From assembly GCA_019347795.1 (NCBI GenBank), contig JAHWKS010000066.1, positions 1 to 12,065 on the forward strand: a stretch of DNA of 12,065 nucleotides, given 5' to 3'. Origin of the DNA: Planctomycetota bacterium. Lineage in GTDB: Bacteria > Planctomycetota > Planctomycetia > Pirellulales > Pirellulaceae. Positions 6,816 through 12,065 of the stretch are shown here, piece by piece. Below the pieces are notes generated by a model that ran no database searches, was not told the DNA's origin, and saw only the letters and a list, made by a program, of their open reading frames with translations. Both the position numbers and the translations under genes were made by a program. How positions within the stretch are numbered: position 1 is the first letter of the stretch; every line of letters starts with the position of its first letter.

Positions 6816-9449
6816 ATGAATGCGAGAGCTTGCCCGGACCGGCCTCAACTAGCGGCGCTGGCGCGCGAAGGACTGGACCGGCAGACGGCCGGCCGGATCG
6901 AAGAGCACCTCGCCCAGTGCGACGCCTGTTCGGGCACGTTCGCACAACTGCGTAGCCAGTCTTCGGCGATGACCATCGACCCCGCGGATCCCCATCGCAC
7001 GGCTGCCCTTGAGGATTCACCGCCGTGGCGGCGGGCGTCCTCCGCACATCCACCGGCGGTGGACGACACGGTAGACTTCGGCGAAGGCGTTTCGGCTCTC
7101 GACGTCGCCGGCGCCGGGAGTTCGCCCGGCGGCGGAGTTGCGGCCGACGGGGACGCGGCCGATCGCGTGCTCATCGATGGTTATGAAGTGGTCGGGGAGA
7201 TCGCCCGCGGCGGCATGGGGATCGTCTACAAAGTGCGAGACGCCCGGCTCAAGCGATTGGCGGCGCTAAAGGTCATCCTCGATGCGGCGCACGCGGGGTC
7301 CAGCGAGGTGCAGCGCTTTCGGGCCGAGGCCGAGGCGATTGCTCGATTGCAGCATCCCAACATCGTGCAGATTTTCGACGTGGGCGAGCACGGCGGGCGG
7401 CCGTACATGGTGCTGGAGTTGGTCGAAGGAGGAAGCCTGGCGAAGCGGATCGTGGAGGAGCTGCTCGCCCCGCGCGAGGCGGCCCGGCTCGTGATGATTC
7501 TGGCGCAGGCCGTTCACGCGGCGCATCTTAGCGGAGTGATTCATCGCGACCTCAAGCCGGCCAACATCCTGCTGGCGCGGATGGCGGAGGCGGAGGCGTC
7601 GGTCGATTCAGCCGCCTCCGCCACACCCAGCCGGAGCGGCGATTCCTGTCGGCTGGAAGACTTCTCCCTGGTTCCGAAAATCACCGATTTCGGGCTCGCC
7701 AAACAACTGAACGACGACAGCGCGCAGACGCGCACCGGCGTCGTCATAGGCACGCCCAGCTACATGGCGCCCGAACAGGCGGGAGGCCGCATCCACGAGG
7801 TCGGCCCGGCGACCGACGTGTACGCGCTGGGCGCCATCCTGTATGAGCTGCTTACCGGCAGGCCGCCGTTCCGCGCAGCGACCGCTTTGGAAACTATCCG
7901 CCAGGTGATCAACGACGATCCGCTGCCGCCGACGCGCCTGCAGCCCAAGCTCGCCCGGGACCTGGAAACCATCTGCCTCAAATGCCTTCACAAAGAGGCG
8001 GGGCAGCGGTATGCGAACGCCGAGCTGCTGGCCGAAGACCTGCGGCGGTTCCTGCACGACGAACCGATTCTGGCGAGGCGCACCTCGCTTTTGGTTCGCT
8101 CCCTCAAATGGGCGAAGCGGCGCCGCGCGGCCGCCGTCGGCATCGCTTCCTGCGCCGCCATCCTGATCGGGTTGACGATCGCCACGTTCCTCCTGGTCGC
8201 CGCCAACAAGCGGGAGCGGGCCGCCAGGCGCGCCGCTCTGCTCGCCCAGCAAACGGCGGAGCAACAGCGCATTCAGGCCTCCCAGGCGAAAGCGGTGGCG
8301 GAGAGGAAGCGGCGCGAGGCCCTGGAATACGCCGATTTCCTCCAGAGCGTTTTCTTGACGGCCGATCCAATCGGCCTGGAAGGGAGCACCTTTGCCCAAG
8401 AGCAGCGGCGCGGCGCCGATGTGACGGCCCGCGAAATCCTCGATCGCGCCGCGGTGAAGGTCAAAACGCAGTTTCACGACGAGCCGCTGGCCCGTGCGGC
8501 CATGCTCGACACCATCGGCAATGTCTATCGCAGCCTCGGCGCCATCGAGGAAGCCGAAGCGATGGTCGTGGAGGCCCTCGAGCTGCGGCGCCGGCATCTG
8601 CCCGACGATCACCTGGAGGTGGCCGGCAGCCTCCGCAGTGTGGGACGGATTCGGCTGGAGCAAGGACGGTTTGAAGAAGCGGAGCAGGCCTTTCGGCAGG
8701 TCCTGGCCGTGCAGAAGAAACACCTGGGAGCGGACGATCTGCAGGTCGCCAGCACGTTGTTCAGCCTGGCGTGGTCGATCGGCAACCGCTTCGAGGAGGG
8801 AGAGTTACGCGCCGAAGAGGTCGAATCGTTGCTCCGGGAAGTCGTGCGAATCCGGAAGCTGCAGTTGGGCGAGAAGCACCGAGACGTGGGGTTGGCGCTG
8901 GCGGGGCTGGGACTGGCGGTCTTTTCTCGCTCCCGGGTGCCGGGAATGCTCGTCCTCAACGAGGCCTTCCAGGTGCTGGAAGGGGGCGATGAGGCGAGCC
9001 ATTGCATCAACACCTATCTTCGCGCCCGGTTGGCGCGCGACGCGCGGCAGTTCGACGCCGCCCGGCGGTTGTACGAGGAAACGCTCGCGGAAGCCGGCCC
9101 TTTGGTCGGAGAGCAGCATCCGCTCTATTTGATGCTCCTGGGCGACTATGCCGGTCTGCTGCGGCAACAGGGAGACACCGAACTCGCGTTGAGCACGGTC
9201 CGCCGCGCGCTCGACATGGCGGACCGCACCATCATGCGGTGGCACCCGGCGATCATTGAAGCGCTCCGCGAGCTCGCCCAGGAGGAGCGTAATCGCAAGA
9301 ACTATCAGGAGGCGGAGCGGCTCTACCGCCGCGCTTTGGAGGTCGCTCGCCGCACGGGCCGGCAGCAAGAGGCGGACGCGCTTGCCGCGCAGCTCAACGA
9401 CCTGCTCCGGACGCAAACGAGCCAAGAGGCGTCGGATGCCGCGCCCTGA
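6816..9449 (+). CDS. Membrane Ser/Thr protein kinase with N-terminal zinc finger and C-terminal TPRs
   Basis: This 877-residue protein is a typical planctomycete Hanks-type kinase fusion. Residues 6-38 carry C6, H31, C35 and C38 (HLAQCDACS), an anti-sigma-like zinc-finger pattern. The kinase domain spans ~123-385: Gly-loop GEIARGGMGIVY, ATP-binding lysine K152 (ALKVIL), catalytic loop HRDLKPAN with D245, metal-binding D291 in DFG, then GTPSYMAPEQ and DVYALGAILYELLTGRPPF. About 30 extra residues (Ala/Ser-rich) sit between NILL and KITDFG. A basic stretch precedes one membrane segment (~437-460), then a charged coiled coil to ~510 and TPR-like repeats from ~550 to the end (GNVYRSLGAIEEAEAMVVEAL, EAEQAFRQVLAVQKKHLG, YQEAERLYRRALEVAR). 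Kinase inside and TPRs outside is inferred. The HRD arginine suggests activation-loop phosphorylation. ATG 6816 has no clear Shine-Dalgarno, but the zinc finger starts immediately, supporting it. Substrates are unknown. Confidence 0.92.
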   Translation: MNARACPDRPQLAALAREGLDRQTAGRIEEHLAQCDACSGTFAQLRSQSSAMTIDPADPHRTAALEDSPPWRRASSAHPPAVDDTVDFGEGVSALDVAGAGSSPGGGVAADGDAADRVLIDGYEVVGEIARGGMGIVYKVRDARLKRLAALKVILDAAHAGSSEVQRFRAEAEAIARLQHPNIVQIFDVGEHGGRPYMVLELVEGGSLAKRIVEELLAPREAARLVMILAQAVHAAHLSGVIHRDLKPANILLARMAEAEASVDSAASATPSRSGDSCRLEDFSLVPKITDFGLAKQLNDDSAQTRTGVVIGTPSYMAPEQAGGRIHEVGPATDVYALGAILYELLTGRPPFRAATALETIRQVINDDPLPPTRLQPKLARDLETICLKCLHKEAGQRYANAELLAEDLRRFLHDEPILARRTSLLVRSLKWAKRRRAAAVGIASCAAILIGLTIATFLLVAANKRERAARRAALLAQQTAEQQRIQASQAKAVAERKRREALEYADFLQSVFLTADPIGLEGSTFAQEQRRGADVTAREILDRAAVKVKTQFHDEPLARAAMLDTIGNVYRSLGAIEEAEAMVVEALELRRRHLPDDHLEVAGSLRSVGRIRLEQGRFEEAEQAFRQVLAVQKKHLGADDLQVASTLFSLAWSIGNRFEEGELRAEEVESLLREVVRIRKLQLGEKHRDVGLALAGLGLAVFSRSRVPGMLVLNEAFQVLEGGDEASHCINTYLRARLARDARQFDAARRLYEETLAEAGPLVGEQHPLYLMLLGDYAGLLRQQGDTELALSTVRRALDMADRTIMRWHPAIIEALRELAQEERNRKNYQEAERLYRRALEVARRTGRQQEADALAAQLNDLLRTQTSQEASDAAP

Positions 9450-9531
9450 CCGCGCCCGCATCCGGGTTACGCAGCCAGAAATCCCTGCGCAGGCGAATCC
9501 CTCGCCATAGGTCCGGTGGCGGCGCCTGCAT

Positions 9532-9554
9532 GGGCGGCGGAGGCCCCTCTTTTT
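9532..9554 (+). terminator. Possible terminator after the kinase gene
   Basis: GGGC and GCCC around 9532-9546 can pair across a 7-base loop and are followed by CTCTTTTT ending at 9554, the only T-run in this gap. The stem is just 4 bp, so this is tentative. The 224-base gap 9450-9673 otherwise holds only the candidate promoter for the ferritin gene. Confidence 0.25.
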
Positions 9555-9596
9555 CCGCTTCCTCGGCGGGAATGGCGCCTCGTTTGCGTGGTCGCA

Positions 9597-9627
9597 TTGT
9601 TTCGCTTGCCCCCGGCGAAGCTATACT
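9597..9627 (+). promoter_or_regulatory. Candidate sigma70-type promoter for the ferritin-encapsulin cluster
   Basis: TATACT at 9622-9627 is a good -10 hexamer (5 of 6 to TATAAT). TTGTTT at 9597-9602 is a weak -35 with a 19-base spacer. Initiation near 9634 would leave a leader of about 40 bases before ATG 9674. No iron-box-like palindrome is evident around it. Confidence 0.3.
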
Positions 9628-9673
9628 TGCTTCGTGGGAAATGTGACTCCTTCACTCGAATGGGAGGATTCCG

Positions 9674-10039
9674 ATGGCCGAGTCGAGCGCCACTTTTCAT
9701 GAGCCGCTGGAGCGACTGAGCGAGGCGACGCTGGACCAGCATCGCGGGCTGGCGTCGCTGATGGAGGAGCTGGAGGCGATCGACTGGTATCAGCAGCGCA
9801 TCGACGCCACCTCCGACGAGTCGCTCAAGAGCATCCTCGCCCACAACCGCGACGAAGAGAAAGAGCATGCGGCGATGGCGCTGGAGTGGCTGCGGCGCCG
9901 CGATTCGGCCCTGGACGCGAAGCTGCGGATTTACCTGTTCCAGGATCGCCCGATCCTCAAACTCGAGGAAGAGGCGGAAGAGGGCGCTGCGTCGGGCGAC
10001 GATGGGGACGGCGCCCTGGGGATCGGCAGCCTGCGGTGA
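9674..10039 (+). CDS. Encapsulated ferritin-like protein (EncFtn) with cargo-loading peptide
   Basis: This 121-residue cargo ferroxidase starts at ATG 9674, with GGGAGG at 9662-9667. It closely resembles the encapsulated ferritin of Rhodospirillum rubrum: two helices joined by a short turn, assembling in that family as ring-shaped decamers whose iron sites form only at the dimer interface. The metal ligands known there (E32, E62, H65) are present at the same numbers in MEELEAIDWYQQR and HNRDEEKEHAAM; E31, E34 and W38 are also conserved. The last residues DGALGIGSLR are a typical encapsulin cargo-loading tail after an acidic, flexible linker (EEEAEEGAASGDDGDG). It should oxidise Fe(II) inside the encapsulin shell, where iron is stored, because the half-ferritin has no cavity of its own. 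The shell gene lies 176 bases downstream. No truncation or missing ligand is seen. Confidence 0.95.
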   Translation: MAESSATFHEPLERLSEATLDQHRGLASLMEELEAIDWYQQRIDATSDESLKSILAHNRDEEKEHAAMALEWLRRRDSALDAKLRIYLFQDRPILKLEEEAEEGAASGDDGDGALGIGSLR

Positions 10040-10044
10040 CGATA

Positions 10045-10074
10045 ATCAGCCGCGACGCGCTAGCGTCCGGTTCG
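10045..10074 (+). repeat. REP-like palindromic repeat, copy 1 (direct)
   Basis: This 30-base unit (begins ATCAGCCGCGACGCGCTAGC, ends GTCCGGTTCG) is repeated exactly at 10141-10170. The core GCGCTAGC contains the palindrome GCTAGC. It starts 5 bases after the ferritin stop codon. Confidence 0.85.
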
Positions 10075-10102
10075 GAACACAAGAGACGATGCTTCCAAGA
10101 AT

Positions 10103-10133
10103 CGGAACCGTGGGCTAGCGCCCTGCGGCTGAT
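10103..10133 (-). repeat. REP-like palindromic repeat, diverged inverted copy
   Basis: The reverse complement reads ATCAGCCGC-AGG-GCGCTAGC-CCAC-GGTTCCG. It matches the flanking direct copies in three blocks (9, 8 and about 5 bases) with variable bases between. With copy 2 it can fold into a long imperfect stem with a 7-base loop (10134-10140). Confidence 0.75.
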
Positions 10134-10140
10134 GGCGGAT

Positions 10141-10170
10141 ATCAGCCGCGACGCGCTAGCGTCCGGTTCG
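10141..10170 (+). repeat. REP-like palindromic repeat, copy 2 (direct)
   Basis: It is identical over 30 bases to 10045-10074, with the inverted copy in between, so the order is direct, inverted, direct. It ends 35 bases before the encapsulin ribosome-binding site. The three units fill most of the 176-base gap between cargo and shell genes. Confidence 0.85.
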
Positions 10171-10215
10171 AAATGCTGGTGACCAAGTCCGAAGTTTAAG
10201 CGCTGAGGAGCTTGC

Positions 10216-11037
10216 ATGAACGACCTGCGACGCGAGTTGGCGCCGATCACCGCCGAGGCCTGGAAGGAGATCGAAGACGAAGCGACGCGGACCCTGAAGA
10301 GTCACCTCGCCGCGCGGAAGCTGGTCGATTTTGTGGGGCCGCTGGGATGGGAACACTCGGCGGTGAACCTCGGCCGCACTAAGCCGTTGAACGACGGGTT
10401 GGACAAGGGAATCGAGTTCCGCCGCCGCGTCGTGCAGCCGATAATCGAGCTCCGCAGCGTGTTCTTCCTCGCGCGTGAGGAGCTGGACAACGTGAGCCGC
10501 GGGGCGGCCGATCCCGACTTGCAGCCGGTCATCGACGCCGCCAAGCGTCTCGCCCTGGCCGAGGACCGCATCGTCTTCTACGGCGATGGGGAAGCCGGGG
10601 ACGACGGGATCTGCCCCGGCTCGCCGCACCCGCCGATCTCGCACGAGGCCGGCAGAAAGAGTTTTCCCCACATGGTGGCCGAGGCCATGGAGACGCTCCG
10701 CGAGGCGGGCATCGCCGGGCCGTACGCGCTGGCCCTCGATCCGCAGCTCTACACCGAGCTGGCGCGAACGATGACCGGCGCCGGATACCCCGTCATCCGG
10801 CACGTGGAGAAGCTGCTCGACGGGCCGATCGTGTGGGGACCGGGACTGGAGAACGGCGTGGTGCTCAGTCAGCGCGGCGGCGACTTCGAGCTGGTCGTCG
10901 GCCGCGATATCTCGATCGGTTACCTCGACCATGACCGCTCGACCGTGCAACTGTACCTGGAAGAGAGCCTGGCCTTCCGGCTGCTCACCCCCGAGGCGGC
11001 CGTGCCGCTGAAAAGTGAGAAGTTGATGGAGGCCTGA
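10216..11037 (+). CDS. Family 1 encapsulin shell protein
   Basis: This 273-residue protein starts at ATG 10216, with GAGGAG at 10205-10210. It follows the HK97-fold encapsulin of Thermotoga maritima end to end: N-terminal helix LAPITAEAWKEIEDEA, FVGPLGWEHSAVNLG, the E-loop strand to PIIELRSVFFLAREELDN, EDRIVFYGDGEAG, GIAGPYALALDPQLY, and near the C-terminus SQRGGDFELVVGRDISIGYLDHD. Shells of this family self-assemble from many copies into icosahedral compartments with pores. The N-terminal helix and the groove near it bind the cargo tail, here that of the ferritin upstream. Where T. maritima has the tryptophan that stacks a flavin (DLWELDN), this protein has Glu88 (AREELDN), so flavin binding there is unlikely. 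The length is normal and there is no added domain. Expression is probably shared with the ferritin gene, but the repeats in the gap could uncouple levels of shell and cargo. Confidence 0.95.
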   Translation: MNDLRRELAPITAEAWKEIEDEATRTLKSHLAARKLVDFVGPLGWEHSAVNLGRTKPLNDGLDKGIEFRRRVVQPIIELRSVFFLAREELDNVSRGAADPDLQPVIDAAKRLALAEDRIVFYGDGEAGDDGICPGSPHPPISHEAGRKSFPHMVAEAMETLREAGIAGPYALALDPQLYTELARTMTGAGYPVIRHVEKLLDGPIVWGPGLENGVVLSQRGGDFELVVGRDISIGYLDHDRSTVQLYLEESLAFRLLTPEAAVPLKSEKLMEA

Positions 11038-11052
11038 CCGAAGGAGTCCGCC

Positions 11053-11484
11053 GTGTCCAAGATTCTCGAGACGCTCGTGCCGCCGCTGGGCCGGCTGCTG
11101 CTCAGCGCCATCTTTCTGATGAGCGGCATTCACAAGCTCACCGCCTGGTCGCAGACGGCCAGGCAGATGGAGTCGGAAGGGATGGCGGCCGTCCCCCTGT
11201 TCCTGGTCGGCGCCATCCTCTGCGAAGTGCTGGGAGGGCTGCTCTTGCTCTTGGGCTGCTGGGCCCGGCTGGGGGCGTTGATCCTGATCGTGTTCCTGAT
11301 CCCCACCACGCTCATCTTCCATGACTTCTGGACCTACGCAGGCGAGGAGCAGCAGACGCAGATGATCAACTTCCTGAAGAACCTGGCGATCCTCGGCGGG
11401 CTGCTGATGGTCTTCGCCTACGGCGCCGGGGGGATCAGCCTGGACGCCCGCAGCCGGCGGAAGCGGGCGAAGGAATCGTCGTAG
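11053..11484 (+). CDS. DoxX-like four-helix membrane protein
   Basis: The start is GTG 11053, with AAGGAG at 11041-11046, only 15 bases after the encapsulin stop, so it is very probably co-transcribed and perhaps translationally linked. The 143 residues contain four membrane helices: ~12-29 (LGRLLLSAIFLMSGIHKL), ~43-68, ~72-89 and ~106-125. The features are typical of DoxX proteins: a GR near the start of helix 1, SGIHKL at its end, a Glu (E58) in helix 2 and the HDFW motif (H90-W93) after helix 3. The C-terminus is short and basic (RSRRKRAKESS), probably cytoplasmic. DoxX-family members act in membrane redox chemistry with quinones or thiols, but the family is diverse and the activity here is not determinable. 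Its place next to ferritin and shell suggests a role in electron handling or oxidative stress linked to iron storage; this is inference. Confidence 0.85.
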   Translation: MSKILETLVPPLGRLLLSAIFLMSGIHKLTAWSQTARQMESEGMAAVPLFLVGAILCEVLGGLLLLLGCWARLGALILIVFLIPTTLIFHDFWTYAGEEQQTQMINFLKNLAILGGLLMVFAYGAGGISLDARSRRKRAKESS

Positions 11485-11490
11485 CCGTGC

Positions 11491-11508
11491 GGCCGCGACG
11501 GCGCGGTC
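11491..11508. terminator. Hairpin between convergent DoxX and glycosyltransferase genes
   Basis: GGCCGCG (11491-11497) pairs with CGCGGTC (11502-11508), including one G-T wobble, around the loop ACGG. It occupies most of the 25-base gap between two convergent stop codons, where a bidirectional terminator would be expected. No U-tract flanks it on either strand. Confidence 0.3.
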
Positions 11509-11509
11509 G

Positions 11510-12065
11510 TCAACTACGCCGGCGGAAACGCTCGATCGCCAGGTCGAACGTGTCCATCAAGCGGACGATCCCGGCGTCTAAGGAGTACGTTTGCAAGACG
11601 TGCCGGCGGGCCTCCGACGCGATGCCGCGCCACGTGGAATGGTGAAGCAGCGCGTCTTCGATGGCGTCGGCCAATCGGCCGGGATCGCGGGGCGGGACCA
11701 ACCGTCCGTACTTTCCTCCCTGGAGTATCTCGCGCGGGCCGCTCTCACAGTCGGTCGAGAGGACGGGGACGCCGCACAACATCGCCTCGACCAACGCATT
11801 GGGCATGCCTTCATAAACCGACGAGAGACAGTACAAATCGGCCGTGCGCATGAATGGATATGGATTGGATTGATACCCGGCAAGCAGCACATCGTCTTCG
11901 ACCTTTGCGGCGGCGATTTGGTTTTGAAGCCCAACCAGAGGATCGCCGCCGCCCACGATGACCAGCTCCGCCTTGCGTCCTCGATCGCAAGCCACGCGGC
12001 CAGGCAAAGCCCCCAGGCAACGCCCAGGGCCAGCCATCTGCGTGTCCACACCTGATGGTAGGCAA
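11510..12065 (-). CDS. GT4 family glycosyltransferase, C-terminal part
   Basis: The frame is open from the window edge to TGA at 11510-11512, giving about 185 visible residues. The GT-B C-terminal domain is clear: AELVIVGGGDPLVGLQ, then VLLAGYQSNPYPFMRTADLY, the E-x7-E motif in SSVYEGMPNALVEAMLCGVP (the two glutamates bracket the sugar-nucleotide site), STDCESGPREIL, YGRLVPPRDPGRLADAI and a final helix. Such enzymes transfer a sugar from an activated nucleotide donor, commonly in capsule, exopolysaccharide or lipopolysaccharide synthesis at the cytoplasmic face. A GTG at 12049 is in frame but is not a true start, because the N-terminal acceptor domain must lie beyond the window. The visible start (LPSGVDTQ, then about 22 residues) is too short before LVIVG compared with other GT4 enzymes, which normally have a longer stretch including a GR..xxKG motif there. 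A deletion or frameshift near 12000 is possible. Confidence 0.85.
   Translation of the reverse strand, partial: CLPSGVDTQMAGPGRCLGALPGRVACDRGRKAELVIVGGGDPLVGLQNQIAAAKVEDDVLLAGYQSNPYPFMRTADLYCLSSVYEGMPNALVEAMLCGVPVLSTDCESGPREILQGGKYGRLVPPRDPGRLADAIEDALLHHSTWRGIASEARRHVLQTYSLDAGIVRLMDTFDLAIERFRRRS

Noticed and set aside
10041..10049. GATAAT resembling a Fur-box hexamer beside the ferritin stop codon
   Set aside because: It is a single hexamer overlapping the start of a repeat unit and lies downstream of the ferritin gene; no adjacent second or third hexamer.
10045..10170. Possible CRISPR array from the repeated 30-base unit
   Set aside because: There are only three units, one inverted and diverged, with spacers of unequal length (28 and 7 bases) and no cas gene; it fits REP-like palindromes.
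10156..11322. Minus-strand open frame (388 codons) opposite encapsulin and DoxX
   Set aside because: It covers two well-supported plus-strand genes plus the repeat cluster and has no recognisable domain; it is a compositional shadow.

Overview
The window is about 65% GC and looks like a chromosomal fragment from a planctomycete, most likely near the Pirellulales. This is inferred from family style, not from a marker gene. The clues are a large Ser/Thr kinase joining an N-terminal zinc finger to C-terminal TPRs, a secreted DPP IV-like peptidase carrying a VHL-type beta domain, Gram-negative outer-membrane assembly (BamA) components with a Pro/Gly-rich linker, and short palindromic intergenic repeats.

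Layout: (1) 2-457, 3' end of a secreted parallel beta-helix type protein. (2) 571-3155, an S9 (DPP IV-like) peptidase broken into two overlapping frames by a one-base shift at an A5 tract near 1922-1926; its N-terminal half contains an ungapped match to the von Hippel-Lindau beta domain. (3) 3335-4831 and 4957-6594, a two-gene BamA: a secreted five-POTRA protein with no barrel, then a predicted lipoprotein with a Pro-rich linker and the Omp85 beta-barrel. A 13-bp inverted repeat lies in the gap between them. (4) 6816-9449, a membrane Ser/Thr kinase with zinc finger and TPRs. (5) 9674-11484, an iron-storage nanocompartment cluster: encapsulated ferritin with a cargo-loading tail, family 1 encapsulin shell, and a DoxX-like membrane protein. 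A cluster of three REP-like palindromes separates cargo from shell. (6) 11510-12065, on the minus strand, the C-terminal part of a GT4 glycosyltransferase running off the window, convergent with DoxX.

All genes except the last are on the plus strand. The two BamA halves should work together in outer-membrane protein insertion. The ferritin-like protein should be packed inside the encapsulin shell to oxidise and store iron, and the tightly spaced DoxX gene suggests a membrane redox partner (inference). The most unusual items are the VHL beta domain with a nearly intact hydroxyproline pocket in a secreted prolyl-type peptidase, the split BamA whose barrel half has its own lipoprotein signal, and the ferritin-encapsulin-DoxX arrangement interrupted by palindromic repeats. 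I found no tRNA, rRNA, CRISPR array, transposase or phage gene.
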